From contig NZ_PDYG01000008.1 of NCBI RefSeq assembly GCF_002735305.1, positions 31,871 to 95,870 of the forward strand: a DNA stretch of 64,000 bases, given 5' to 3'. Positions within the stretch are counted from its first letter, which is position 1; the number at the start of each line of letters is the position of its first letter. Made by a program: the position numbers and the translations under genes. The DNA is from Agathobacter ruminis. GTDB taxonomy: Bacteria; Bacillota; Clostridia; Lachnospirales; Lachnospiraceae. Shown piece by piece: positions 44,558-52,957 of the stretch. The notes under the pieces were generated by a model. That model was given only the letters and a program-made list of their open reading frames with translations, had not been told where the DNA came from and did no database searches.

Positions 44558-45937
44558 TTGGCAGGTAGAAATAGTATTGAAGTGATTCCGGGAACATCCG
44601 GAGCGCGTCGTTATTCAAACAGTTCGACGCGCAATTATCGCAATTATAATTCATCGGGCAGAGGTTCGAGACCATCCGGATCACGCAACCGTCGCCGCCG
44701 CAAACAGCAGAGAATGAGAAGACTGGTGAGACGACTTGTGTTTACCTTTATCTTTGCATTGATTGTGCTGGGCGTGGCAATGGTTTTACTTGAGAAGAAT
44801 CGTGTCTATAAAGTCGTTGAGGCAGAGGCGGGATCGCAGCTGACCGTAAGTGATTTCCTTGGCACTTCTGACAAGAAAGCGTATTTCACGGAAGACAGCG
44901 ATGATATTGTAACCGGAGACAGCTTTGTCGCAAACAAAGTCGGAGACTTTACCATTGCGATTAAGTCCGGATTGTTTGTACACAAATCAACCTTGCGCGT
45001 GGTCGATACCGTTGCACCGGAATTTACAGTGAAAGACCTGGATACCTGTGTGAATTCTTCGGACAGCAAGATCAATGCGCAGGACTTTGTAGTGGATGCA
45101 AAGGATGCCACCAAGGTGGTTTATCAGTTTGAAACAGAACCGGATTGCAGCTCGGAAGGGACACAGGATGTGACCATCATCGGAACCGATGAAGGCGGCA
45201 ATAAGACCAGTCATGACGCAAAATTAAAGTTGACTTATGATGATGTTGCACCAACCATCAGTGGACAGGATTTTGAAGTCTATATCGGTGATACAATTGC
45301 ATACAAGAGCTATGTGACCGTCAGCGACAATCTCGACGGAGAACTGGATATTCAGGTAGACAACTCCCAGGTAGATACCGAAAAGGAGGGCACTTATCAG
45401 GTAAATTACACAGTCACAGACCGTGCAGGCAACAGCGCAAGCACATCCGTCAATATGACTGTCAAAGCACATGCATACAGCGAACAGAAACTTTATGAAT
45501 TGTGCGATGAGATTCTTGCAGAGATCATCACATCGGATATGAGTAAGGAAAAACAGTGTATCGCCATTTACAATTGGGAACATGAGCATATCGGATATGT
45601 GAATTCTTCGGAAAAAGGAGACTGGGTCAAGGCGGCATATGAAGGCATTACTACACGAGGTGGAGACTGCTATGTATATGCAAGCGTATCCAAGGCACTT
45701 TTGACCAGAGCCGGTATTACCAATATGGACATCGAGCGTATTCCGGAAGGTGACAAGATGCATTACTGGAATCTGGTTGACCTTGAAGATGGTCATGGAT
45801 GGTATCATTTTGATGCCACACCGCGTGTTGGCCGTCCGTATCTGTGTCTGCTGAACGATGCAGAATTAAAGGAATATTCTGATGCACATGACAACTGTCA
45901 TAATTATGACCGTTCAAAATATCCGGATATCCCTTAA
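44558..45937 (+). CDS. Membrane-anchored transglutaminase-like protein with Ig-like repeats
   Basis: 459 residues if translation starts at TTG 44558, preferred because GGAGGA (44545-44550) is 7 nt upstream; the ATG at 44543 overlaps that RBS and has none of its own. A Ser/Arg-rich cytoplasmic head (about 60 residues, RRRRK) precedes one membrane helix, then two or three HYR/DUF5011-type beta repeats (VDTVAPEFTVKD, DDVAPTISGQDFEVYIGD, TYQVNYTVTDRAGN) and a transglutaminase-like domain. The Cys-His-Asp triad is C371 (RGGDCYVYA), H402 (MHYWNLVD) and D419 (YHFDATP). Such domains cleave or cross-link peptides at the cell surface. It may act on the wall next to the polymer made by this operon. Confidence 0.82.
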   Translation: MAGRNSIEVIPGTSGARRYSNSSTRNYRNYNSSGRGSRPSGSRNRRRRKQQRMRRLVRRLVFTFIFALIVLGVAMVLLEKNRVYKVVEAEAGSQLTVSDFLGTSDKKAYFTEDSDDIVTGDSFVANKVGDFTIAIKSGLFVHKSTLRVVDTVAPEFTVKDLDTCVNSSDSKINAQDFVVDAKDATKVVYQFETEPDCSSEGTQDVTIIGTDEGGNKTSHDAKLKLTYDDVAPTISGQDFEVYIGDTIAYKSYVTVSDNLDGELDIQVDNSQVDTEKEGTYQVNYTVTDRAGNSASTSVNMTVKAHAYSEQKLYELCDEILAEIITSDMSKEKQCIAIYNWEHEHIGYVNSSEKGDWVKAAYEGITTRGGDCYVYASVSKALLTRAGITNMDIERIPEGDKMHYWNLVDLEDGHGWYHFDATPRVGRPYLCLLNDAELKEYSDAHDNCHNYDRSKYPDIP

Positions 45938-45967
45938 GAATCCAAAGCAAAGAATAAGGATGAAACA

Positions 45968-46684
45968 ATGAATAAACTTGGTGTAATTGGTGGCCTCGGT
46001 CCGATGGCAACAGCATATTTTTATCAGCTTGTTGTACAGATGACCGATGCCGCATCAGACCAGGAGCATATCGAGACGATCATTTATTCTCGTCCCTCTA
46101 CTCCCGATCGTACAAAATTCATATTGGGAAAAAGCGACGAAGATCCGATGCCTTTCCTGCTTGATGCCGGGCGCAAACTGAAACGCCAGGGGGCCAATGT
46201 GATTGCCATTCCCTGTATCACGGCGCATTATTTTCAGAAGCGTTTGGAGAAGACACTCGGCACCCGCGTGATTCATGCAATCGAGGAAACCGGGAAATAT
46301 TTGAAATCAAAAGGTATCACCGTTGTGGGTATTATGGCGACGGATGGCACAGTTGAAAGCCGGTTGTTTCAGACAATTCTGGAAAAATACGGAATCGCCT
46401 GTGTAATCCCAAGTGAAAAGAACCAGGCTAAAGTCATGCATATCATCTATGATGATGTCAAATCCGGCAGACCGGTGGAGATGGATCTGTTTGAGGAAGT
46501 CTCCGACAAACTGTTTGCACAGGGCGCGCAGACGGTTCTGCTCGGCTGTACGGAGCTTTCGCTGATCAAGCGTGATTATCAGATTGGAAAAGGATTTTTG
46601 GATGTGATGGAAGTGCTTGCGCGTCAGGCAGTCCTTGCATGCGGAAAACTCAAAGAAGAATATAATAATTTGATTACGGAGTAG
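45968..46684 (+). CDS. Aspartate/glutamate racemase-family protein
   Basis: 238 residues, RBS AAGGA at 45956-45960. Two-domain alpha/beta racemase. The N-terminus LGVIGGLGPMATAYFY, SRPSTPDRT substrate loop and both catalytic cysteines are present: C83 in IPCITAHYF and the second in LLGCTELSLI. The residue after C83 is Ile, where Asn is nearly invariant (CNTAH), which may alter acid/base balance or substrate. PLP-independent enzymes of this group interconvert L- and D-aspartate or glutamate. Four bases separate it from the adenylation gene, so its product is probably the substrate of that enzyme. Confidence 0.85.
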   Translation: MNKLGVIGGLGPMATAYFYQLVVQMTDAASDQEHIETIIYSRPSTPDRTKFILGKSDEDPMPFLLDAGRKLKRQGANVIAIPCITAHYFQKRLEKTLGTRVIHAIEETGKYLKSKGITVVGIMATDGTVESRLFQTILEKYGIACVIPSEKNQAKVMHIIYDDVKSGRPVEMDLFEEVSDKLFAQGAQTVLLGCTELSLIKRDYQIGKGFLDVMEVLARQAVLACGKLKEEYNNLITE

Positions 46685-46688
46685 AAAA

Positions 46689-48197
46689 ATGCAAAACCAT
46701 GTACTAGATTATTTAACCAATATCGTAAAGACAAAACCGGAAAAGCTTGCTTTTTCAAACGGAGAAGAAGGACTGACTTTTCAGGAAGTCTATGACCAGA
46801 GCCGTGCAATCGGTACTTTTCTGGCAAAGAAGGGTGTTTATCATCAGCCTGTTGTTGTATTCATGAATAAGCATCCGAAAGAAGTGACCGCTTTCTTTGG
46901 TGTTATCACCGGCGGCAATTATTATGTGCCGATCGATGAGGAAATGCCGGCAAGCCGTATTCAGCTGATTCTGGACAATGTACAGTCTCCGGTCATCATT
47001 TGCGATGAGGCGACTGCGCAAAAGGCACAGAATTTTAATTTTTCCGGAGAAGTTGCACTTTATGATGAAATTGCAAAGACTGCCGTGGATGATCTGTGCT
47101 TAAAGGCAATCTATGATAAGGCAATCGATACCGATCCGATTTATATTGTATTTACTTCCGGTTCTACCGGTGTGCCAAAGGGCGTATGTGCATGCCATCG
47201 CTCTGTACTCGATTATATCGAGCAGCTTTCCGAAACACTTGGTTTCAACGAAGATACTGTATTTGGTAATCAGACACCATTATATTTCGATGCATGCTTA
47301 AAAGAACTTTATCCGACTCTGAAATTCGGTGCAACCACATATCTGATTCCGCGTGCATTGTTCATGCAGCCGATTAAACTGGTGGAATATCTGAATCAGT
47401 ATCAGATCAATACCGTATGCTGGGTTGTATCTGCGCTTACCATGATTTCCGCATTCGGAACATTCAAGACAGTTCAGCCACAGTATTTGCGCAATATTGC
47501 ATTCGGAAGTGAAGTATTCCCGATTAAGCAGTTCCGCATCTGGAAGGAAGTGCTCCCGGAAGCATCCTTTACCAACCTGTACGGACCGACAGAAGGAACC
47601 GGCATGTGCTGTTTCTATCATGTCAACCGTGACTTTGAACTTGATGAGGTGATTCCGGTCGGACGCCCGTTCAAAAATACCGAAATCATCCTGTTAAATG
47701 ACAAAAACGAGAGAGCGGCAGACGGAGAAGTCGGAGAAATCTGTATCCGCGGAACTTCCATTACACTCGGATATTACAACAATCCGGAAAAGACTGCGGA
47801 GGCATATACGCAGAATCCGCTCAATCCGCATTATCCGGAATTGATTTATCGTACCGGTGACCTCGGCAGATTCAATGAGGACGGTGATTTGATCTTTGTA
47901 TCCCGCAAGGATTATCAGATTAAGCATATGGGTCATCGTATCGAGCTCGGTGAAATCGAAGCCAATGTCAATATGGTGGATGCCATCAAATTCTCCGGCT
48001 GTATCTATGACACCGAGAAGGGCAAGATTGTCCTTTATTATGTTGGCGATATCAGCGAAAAGGATCTGACACTCGAACTCAAGGAAAAACTTCCTCGTTA
48101 CATGGTTCCGAACAAAATCATTCAGCTTGAAGAAATGCCATTGACTGCAAATGGAAAAATTGATAGAGTAACACTGAAAAACAATTATAAGAAATAA
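46689..48197 (+). CDS. Amino-acid adenylating enzyme (DltA-like, altered pocket)
   Basis: 502 residues, RBS GGAG at 46678-46681. A stand-alone NRPS-type adenylation domain: A3 VFTSGSTGVPKG, A4 YFDACLKE, A5 NLYGPTEGT, A7 YRTGDLG, A8 GHRIELGEIEAN and A10 LTANGKIDR with the catalytic lysine. Asp201 equals GrsA D235 and will hold the alpha-amino group, so the substrate is an amino acid. By simple counting the next code positions are A202 (236) and K205 (239); a lysine at 239 occurs in some acidic-residue-activating domains and could pair with a side-chain carboxylate. DltA has FDLSVM here. It would load its amino acid on the operon's carrier protein. Substrate is inference. Confidence 0.85.
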   Translation: MQNHVLDYLTNIVKTKPEKLAFSNGEEGLTFQEVYDQSRAIGTFLAKKGVYHQPVVVFMNKHPKEVTAFFGVITGGNYYVPIDEEMPASRIQLILDNVQSPVIICDEATAQKAQNFNFSGEVALYDEIAKTAVDDLCLKAIYDKAIDTDPIYIVFTSGSTGVPKGVCACHRSVLDYIEQLSETLGFNEDTVFGNQTPLYFDACLKELYPTLKFGATTYLIPRALFMQPIKLVEYLNQYQINTVCWVVSALTMISAFGTFKTVQPQYLRNIAFGSEVFPIKQFRIWKEVLPEASFTNLYGPTEGTGMCCFYHVNRDFELDEVIPVGRPFKNTEIILLNDKNERAADGEVGEICIRGTSITLGYYNNPEKTAEAYTQNPLNPHYPELIYRTGDLGRFNEDGDLIFVSRKDYQIKHMGHRIELGEIEANVNMVDAIKFSGCIYDTEKGKIVLYYVGDISEKDLTLELKEKLPRYMVPNKIIQLEEMPLTANGKIDRVTLKNNYKK

Positions 48198-48223
48198 TCG
48201 ATTTCTTTAGGAGGAATTTTATT

Positions 48224-48748
48224 ATGAAGAAAAAATTAGCGCTTATCCTGGTTGCATGCTTCTGCATCGGTGCATTGACTGCATGTGGTGGCAGCACACA
48301 AAAGAAGGTTTCCAACAATGCAAGTTCTGCATCAAGCCAGACTTCCAACGGATATGCATTCAAGACTGCTGACGGTACCGCAATCGTAATCGATGCGGAA
48401 TTCGAGCAGTTCAAATCTGCACTCGGACAGGAAGAAAGCTGTTTTGAAGCTGCCAGCTGTGCATTTGGTGACCTCGATAAAATCTGGACATATAAGGGAT
48501 TCGAAGTAGATACTTACCAGCAGGACAAGGTTGATTATGTATCAAAGGTAATCCTTAAGGATGATACTGTCAGCACACCTGAGAAGGTTAGTGTTGGGGC
48601 ATCTTCCGCTGATGTTACCGCTGCATACGGAGATCCGTCTTCCAGCGACAGCAGCCAGATGGTATATGAAAAAGATCAGATGAAACTCATTTTCCTTTTA
48701 AAGGATGATGCGGTTACCCAGATTCAGTATACAACTGTTAAATTCTAA
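48224..48748 (+). CDS. Small secreted lipoprotein of unknown function
   Basis: 174 residues, RBS AGGAGGA at 48210-48216. Signal peptide MKKKLALILVACFCIGALTACGG with a good lipobox (LTAC), a Ser/Asn/Gln-rich spacer, then a compact domain ending TQIQYTTVKF. The pattern VGASSADVTAAYGDPSS resembles the repeats found in SmpA/OmlA-like (BLIP-type) lipoproteins in which a helix is followed by YG[DN]P. It would sit on the outer face of the membrane and is the last gene of the Dlt-like operon. A role as a scaffold or sensor for that system is possible but not shown. Confidence 0.8.
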   Translation: MKKKLALILVACFCIGALTACGGSTQKKVSNNASSASSQTSNGYAFKTADGTAIVIDAEFEQFKSALGQEESCFEAASCAFGDLDKIWTYKGFEVDTYQQDKVDYVSKVILKDDTVSTPEKVSVGASSADVTAAYGDPSSSDSSQMVYEKDQMKLIFLLKDDAVTQIQYTTVKF

Positions 48749-48753
48749 GACAG

Positions 48754-48779
48754 CCGGCGCCATGTGCGCCGGTTTTTTT
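48754..48779 (+). terminator. Strong intrinsic terminator of the Dlt-like operon
   Basis: Seven-bp all-GC stem CCGGCGC (48754-48760) with GCGCCGG (48766-48772), CATGT loop, seven T (48773-48779). Confidence 0.95.
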
Positions 48780-48794
48780 CTGCCCGAGCGAGAC

Positions 48795-48823
48795 TTGAAT
48801 TTGTGGTGGAAAACTGATATAGT
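48795..48823 (+). promoter_or_regulatory. Promoter of the pantothenate operon
   Basis: TTGAAT at 48795-48800, 17-nt spacer, TATAGT at 48818-48823; expected start near 48830, giving a leader of about 138 nt. Confidence 0.75.
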
Positions 48824-48830
48824 GTTTGGC

Positions 48831-48967
48831 GGATGGTATTCGAGAGAAACTATACCGTATTTTTTAGAGAGTGCTCTTAAGTTTTATGGTGGAGACTGCA
48901 TGACAAAGCTTGTATCGCATGAACAAGACTTATATCACCCGGACGGAATATGATAGGAGGTGATGTC
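48831..48967 (+). promoter_or_regulatory. Structured 5' leader of the pan operon, candidate regulatory RNA
   Basis: A stem pairs 48833-48839 with 48852-48858 and is followed by ATTTTTT, resembling a weak terminator. A second hairpin has AGAG/CTCT around 48865-48876. The 3' part has CTTG/CAAG complementary segments near 48910-48927, and ends in a perfect AGGAGGTGAT at 48956-48965. A 'pan' RNA motif is known upstream of pantothenate genes in Bacillota; I cannot confirm by eye that this is the same structure. Confidence 0.45.
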
Positions 48968-49813
48968 ATGAGAGTTGGATTTGTAGGAGCCGGAAAGGTC
49001 GGTTGCTCGTTGGGAAAGTATCTCGCAGAGCAGAAGACGCAGGTATCCGGTTATTACAGTAAGTCGCCGCAATCTGCAAGAGACGCGGCAGAATTTACCA
49101 AATCAAACGCATTTGAAACATTAGAGGCAGTTATAGAGGAAAGTGATATTTTATTTTTGACTGTGCCGGATGGACAGATTGCACCGGTGTGGGAGAAAAT
49201 CAAAAAATATCCGATTCACGGAAAGATGATCTGTCATTGCAGTGGTTCGTTATCCTCGAAAATCTTTTATGATATTGAAAAGACGGGAGCAACCGGTTTT
49301 TCAATCCATCCATTACTGGCCGTGTCCAATCGACACGAATCGTACAGTGAAATTCCAAAAGCATTATTTACAATTGAAGGAAGTCCGCAAGGCATTGAAG
49401 CAATGGAGGCATTTTGCAGGGAAAAGAATTTGCAGGTGCAGCGAATTGCCGCAGATGTCAAGACGCGTTATCACGGAGCTGCCGTGATGGCATCCAATCT
49501 GGTATTGGGATTGCTTGCATGTGCACAATCAGAACTCGAGCAGTGCGGATTCACGCAGGAGAATGCGAAGAAGGCATTGGAACCGCTGGTAACAGGCAAT
49601 GTCGAACGCTATTTGCAGACCTCGGCAGTGGATGCCCTAACCGGACCGATTGAGCGTGCGGACGTGCAGACTGTTGAGCGGCATCTGCATACCTTTCGCG
49701 ATTTGCATGCGCGGATTTATCGGGATCTGTCGCTGGAGGTGCTTGAAATTGCAAAGGGCAAGCATCCACATCGCGATTATCATCAATTGTACGAAATTTT
49801 GGAAGAAAAATAA
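48968..49813 (+). CDS. panG: Rossmann/DUF2520 protein, probable PanG-type ketopantoate reductase
   Basis: 281 residues from the ATG at 48968, placed by the AGGAGGTGAT at 48956-48965; the ATG at 48950 lies before that RBS. N-terminal NAD(P)-binding fold [15 protein letters not shown] and [10 protein letters not shown], with [10 protein letters not shown] and [10 protein letters not shown] in the active-site cleft, then an all-helical C-terminal DUF2520 domain ([25 protein letters not shown]). It is unlike classical PanE. PanG from Francisella and its homologues in Enterococcus and C. difficile is an alternative ketopantoate reductase; location directly before panB, panC and panD supports the same function here. 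Confidence 0.8.
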   Translation: MRVGFVGAGKVGCSLGKYLAEQKTQVSGYYSKSPQSARDAAEFTKSNAFETLEAVIEESDILFLTVPDGQIAPVWEKIKKYPIHGKMICHCSGSLSSKIFYDIEKTGATGFSIHPLLAVSNRHESYSEIPKALFTIEGSPQGIEAMEAFCREKNLQVQRIAADVKTRYHGAAVMASNLVLGLLACAQSELEQCGFTQENAKKALEPLVTGNVERYLQTSAVDALTGPIERADVQTVERHLHTFRDLHARIYRDLSLEVLEIAKGKHPHRDYHQLYEILEEK

Positions 49814-49833
49814 AAAACAGGAGTCATAAAAAG

Positions 49834-50673
49834 ATGAAAAACACAGTGACAACATTACAAAAAATGAAGCAGGAGGGACAGAAAATCAGCATGCTGACCT
49901 GCTATGATTATACGACAGCATGCCTCATCGAAGAAGCACAGATCAATGCTGTTTTGGTCGGTGATTCGCTTGGTATGACCATGATGGGATATCCGGATAC
50001 ACTTTCTGTTACGATGGAGGATATGATTCATCATACCGCATGTGTATCAAGAGGACTGCATGATACTTTTCTGGTGGCGGATATGCCGTTTTTGTCTTAT
50101 CAGACCAGCGTATATGATGCGGTTAAGAATGCAGGCCGCCTAATCAAGGAAGGCCATGCACAGGCTGTCAAATTAGAGGGTGGTGCGACCGTTTGCGAGC
50201 AGATTGAAGCGATTGTCAAAGCGGACATTCCGGTTGTGGCACATATTGGTCTGACCCCGCAGTCCATTCATGCATTCGGCGGTTTCAAAGTGCAGGGCAA
50301 GAATGAACAGCGTGCATTGCAGATCCTCGAAGATGCAAAAGCAGTTGAGCGTGCCGGTGCATTTATGGTGACACTCGAATGTGTACCGGACGAGCTTGCT
50401 ACATTGATTTCACAGGAGCTGAGCATCCCGACCATCGGCATCGGCGCCGGCAACGGATGTGACGGACAGGTATTGGTATATCAGGATATGCTTAACATGT
50501 TTTCCGGTATCAAACCGAAATTTGTAAAACATTTTGCCAATATCGGAGAAGAAATGAAGCGGGCATTCCGCGCATATGACGAGGAGGTCAAGGCAAAAAC
50601 ATTCCCTGCAGCAGAGCATAACTTTGCCATCGACCCGGAAATTATTCAGGCAGTAAAGGAGAAATTATCATGA
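49834..50673 (+). CDS. panB: 3-methyl-2-oxobutanoate hydroxymethyltransferase
   Basis: 279 residues of the usual length. TIM-barrel enzyme with [11 protein letters not shown] near the N-terminus, the metal-binding [18 protein letters not shown] and [17 protein letters not shown], and [14 protein letters not shown]. It transfers a hydroxymethyl group from 5,10-methylene-tetrahydrofolate to 2-oxoisovalerate to make ketopantoate, the first committed step of vitamin B5 synthesis. Its stop overlaps the panC start by 4 nt (ATGA). Confidence 0.97.
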   Translation: MKNTVTTLQKMKQEGQKISMLTCYDYTTACLIEEAQINAVLVGDSLGMTMMGYPDTLSVTMEDMIHHTACVSRGLHDTFLVADMPFLSYQTSVYDAVKNAGRLIKEGHAQAVKLEGGATVCEQIEAIVKADIPVVAHIGLTPQSIHAFGGFKVQGKNEQRALQILEDAKAVERAGAFMVTLECVPDELATLISQELSIPTIGIGAGNGCDGQVLVYQDMLNMFSGIKPKFVKHFANIGEEMKRAFRAYDEEVKAKTFPAAEHNFAIDPEIIQAVKEKLS

Positions 50674-51512
50674 TTATCGCAAATACAATCGCAGAAGTAA
50701 AAGAGCATGTTCGTGTATGGAAAAAGGAAGGCAAGAGCATCGGACTCGTGCCGACGATGGGATATCTGCATGAGGGACATGCCAGCCTTATGGAATGTGC
50801 AAGAAAGGAAAATGATATTGTCATCGTATCGGACTTTGTTAATCCGATTCAGTTTGGACCGAAGGAAGATCTGGCAACTTATCCGCGTGACTTTGATGCA
50901 GATTGCAAATTGTGCGAAGGCATCGGTGTGGATCTGATTTTCCATCCGGAACCGTCTGAAATGTATGCACCGGATTTTCATTCATATGTCGGTGTGGACA
51001 CTTTGTCGGAAGGCCTGTGCGGCAAGAGCCGTCCAATCCATTTCAACGGCGTATGCACGGTTGTCAGCAAATTGTTCCATATCGCAGAAGCAGACCGTGC
51101 CTATTTCGGACAGAAGGATGCGCAGCAGCTTGCAATCGTCCGCCGTATGGTACGCGATTTGAATTTTAATATTGAGATCATCGGATGTCCGATCATCCGT
51201 GAGGCAGACGGACTTGCAAAGAGCTCCAGAAATACCTATCTGAGCCCGGATGAGCGTGCAAAAGCGGTTGTGCTCAATCGCGCACTGACAAAGGGACGCG
51301 AGATGGTACTTGCCGGCGAAAAGGATGCGGCAAAAGTGGTAAAGACCGTAAGGGATATGATTGAAGCAGAACCGCTTGCAAGAATCGATTATGTGGAAAT
51401 CGTTGACTGGAATGAATTACAGCCGGTAGAAACGATTGATGGACCGATTCTGATGGCTGTGGCCGTATTCATCGGAAATGTCCGTTTGATTGATAATTTT
51501 ATTGTGGAATAA
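50670..51512 (+). CDS. panC: Pantothenate synthetase
   Basis: 280 residues. The ATP-binding HIGH-like motif is HEGHASL following [11 protein letters not shown], and the KMSKS-type loop is [15 protein letters not shown] and the beta-alanine region are present. It condenses pantoate with beta-alanine, via a pantoyl adenylate, in the cytoplasm. The AAGGAG RBS lies inside the end of panB at 50655-50660, and the ATGA overlap couples the two. Confidence 0.97.
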   Translation: MIIANTIAEVKEHVRVWKKEGKSIGLVPTMGYLHEGHASLMECARKENDIVIVSDFVNPIQFGPKEDLATYPRDFDADCKLCEGIGVDLIFHPEPSEMYAPDFHSYVGVDTLSEGLCGKSRPIHFNGVCTVVSKLFHIAEADRAYFGQKDAQQLAIVRRMVRDLNFNIEIIGCPIIREADGLAKSSRNTYLSPDERAKAVVLNRALTKGREMVLAGEKDAAKVVKTVRDMIEAEPLARIDYVEIVDWNELQPVETIDGPILMAVAVFIGNVRLIDNFIVE

Positions 51513-51522
51513 GAGGTACATT

Positions 51523-51912
51523 ATGAACTTGACAATGTTAAAAGGAAAAATCCACCGTGCGGTGGTGACACAGGCAGAACTCGATTATGTGGGCAGCATT
51601 ACGGTGGATGAAGATCTCCTCGATGCCGCCGGCATCCTCGAATATGAAATGGTACAGATTGTCGATGTCGAAAACGGAAATCGATTCGAAACCTATACGA
51701 TTGCAGGAGAGCGCGGCAGCGGAATGATCTGCTTAAACGGCGCTGCTGCCCGCCAGGTACAGGTTAATGACCATGTCATCATCATGTGCTATTGCCAGGT
51801 TGATGCCGACGAAGCCAAAAATCATAACCCTCAGGTTGTCTTCGTCGACAACAGTAATCATATACAGCGCAAGACGACATACGAAAAGCACGGTCGACTT
51901 GAGGATATGTAA
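51523..51912 (+). CDS. panD: Aspartate 1-decarboxylase proenzyme
   Basis: 129 residues from the ATG at 51523, which has AAGAGG at 51510-51515; the ATT/TTG-type upstream start overlaps panC. The self-cleavage site G24-S25 in DYVGSITVD is present, so the protein is processed to a pyruvoyl enzyme. It makes beta-alanine for PanC. The genes panG, panB, panC and panD therefore provide the whole route from 2-oxoisovalerate and aspartate. The stop is only 7 nt from the end of the convergent PHP gene. Confidence 0.96.
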   Translation: MNLTMLKGKIHRAVVTQAELDYVGSITVDEDLLDAAGILEYEMVQIVDVENGNRFETYTIAGERGSGMICLNGAAARQVQVNDHVIIMCYCQVDADEAKNHNPQVVFVDNSNHIQRKTTYEKHGRLEDM

Positions 51913-51919
51913 TGCGCGA

Positions 51920-52729
51920 TTAGTCCGGAAGCTTGTAGAAGACCGGCACGCGCGCGGTAAAGACGGTATAGTAGTTGAAGCCGCAGTCTTTGAGCAGGGC
52001 CGGAATCTGATCGAAGGCGTAGCCGACATGCTCCGGCTGGTGCGCGTCGGCTCCGATGGTCAGAATCTCGCCACCGAGTTCGCGGTAGCGTCGGATAATC
52101 TGCGGGCATGGATTCGGTGCGCAAAGACCGTATTTGAATCCGGCGGTGTTGACTTCGATGCCTTTGTCCCTGCGGATAAGGCGGATGAGTATTTCATCGA
52201 TGACATCTGCATATTTTTCATAGGAGTAGTTTTGGTTTTTGTTTGGACCGTAGCGCACGACATAGTCGAGATGACCGTAGACATCAAAGTCAACCGGCGT
52301 GTCGATGTTCTCGAGGATGCTCTCGAAATAGCGGCGGTAGGCAGCCTCTTCGGTGCGTCCCTCATAGAAGCTTGGATAATAAGGATCGAGACGGTCGCAG
52401 GTGTGTGAACTGCCGATGACAAAATCAAACGGGTGTGCCTCGACGGCCTGCCGGTTTTGATCGGCAATATGTGGCTGTAAGCCGACTTCGATTCCCATAT
52501 TGACAGGAAAGATGCCATCGTATTCCTGCTGCAGGCTCAAAATTTTCTTTTCATAGGATTCAAAATCCAGAAGAAACGCATCCGGCTCATTTGGATAATC
52601 ATAATCCAGATGGTCCGTAAAGCAGATGCCGGCAAGATTTTTGTCCATTGCGGAGGCAATCATGGATTCCGGCGAAGCATCGCTGTCACCGGAAAAGTGA
52701 CAATGCATATGTGCATCCCATATTCTCAT
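51920..52729 (-). CDS. PHP-domain phosphatase, histidinol-phosphatase (HisK-type) family
   Basis: 269 residues starting at MRIWDAHMHCH, chosen because the minus-strand RBS GGAAAGGAC lies 9-15 nt upstream; the upstream 22 codons have no initiation signal. PHP metal-site motifs in order: DAHMHCHFSGDSDAS, GICFTDHLDYDYP, VIGSSHTCD, DVYGHLDYVVRYG and the C-terminal TIGADAHQPEHVG. These match histidinol-phosphate phosphatases of the HisK/HisJ type, last-but-one step of histidine synthesis, though other phosphoesters are possible and no his genes are near. Convergent with panD. Confidence 0.88.
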   Translation of the reverse strand: MRIWDAHMHCHFSGDSDASPESMIASAMDKNLAGICFTDHLDYDYPNEPDAFLLDFESYEKKILSLQQEYDGIFPVNMGIEVGLQPHIADQNRQAVEAHPFDFVIGSSHTCDRLDPYYPSFYEGRTEEAAYRRYFESILENIDTPVDFDVYGHLDYVVRYGPNKNQNYSYEKYADVIDEILIRLIRRDKGIEVNTAGFKYGLCAPNPCPQIIRRYRELGGEILTIGADAHQPEHVGYAFDQIPALLKDCGFNYYTVFTARVPVFYKLPD

Positions 52730-52866
52730 AGTGATATCAGTCCTTTCCGAAATTGATAACAAAACAAATTTAGGTTTATCATAGCATAAAAGCATGCCGG
52801 AAAGTACGAAAAATGCAAAAAAGCACTAAAGTTTGATTAGTTTTTAACAAAGTTATGGAAAAGTAC

Positions 52867-52895
52867 TTGCAACAATGTGTTTTTTTTTATACAAT
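52867..52895 (+). promoter_or_regulatory. Promoter of gap
   Basis: TTGCAA at 52867-52872, 17-nt spacer containing a nine-T tract, TACAAT at 52890-52895. The T tract may bend the DNA and boost activity. The 228-nt region from 52730 otherwise holds only the start of the PHP gene's leader. Confidence 0.8.
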
Positions 52896-52957
52896 GTAAA
52901 AGGTTCAGCGAATGAGCGCTGTAAAATTTTATTATCATTTCTTAGGAGGAAATAGAC

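Noticed and set aside
48705..48953. 82-codon plus-strand reading frame between the Dlt-like and pan operons
   Set aside because: It starts inside the lipoprotein gene, crosses a strong terminator and the pan promoter, and has no RBS.
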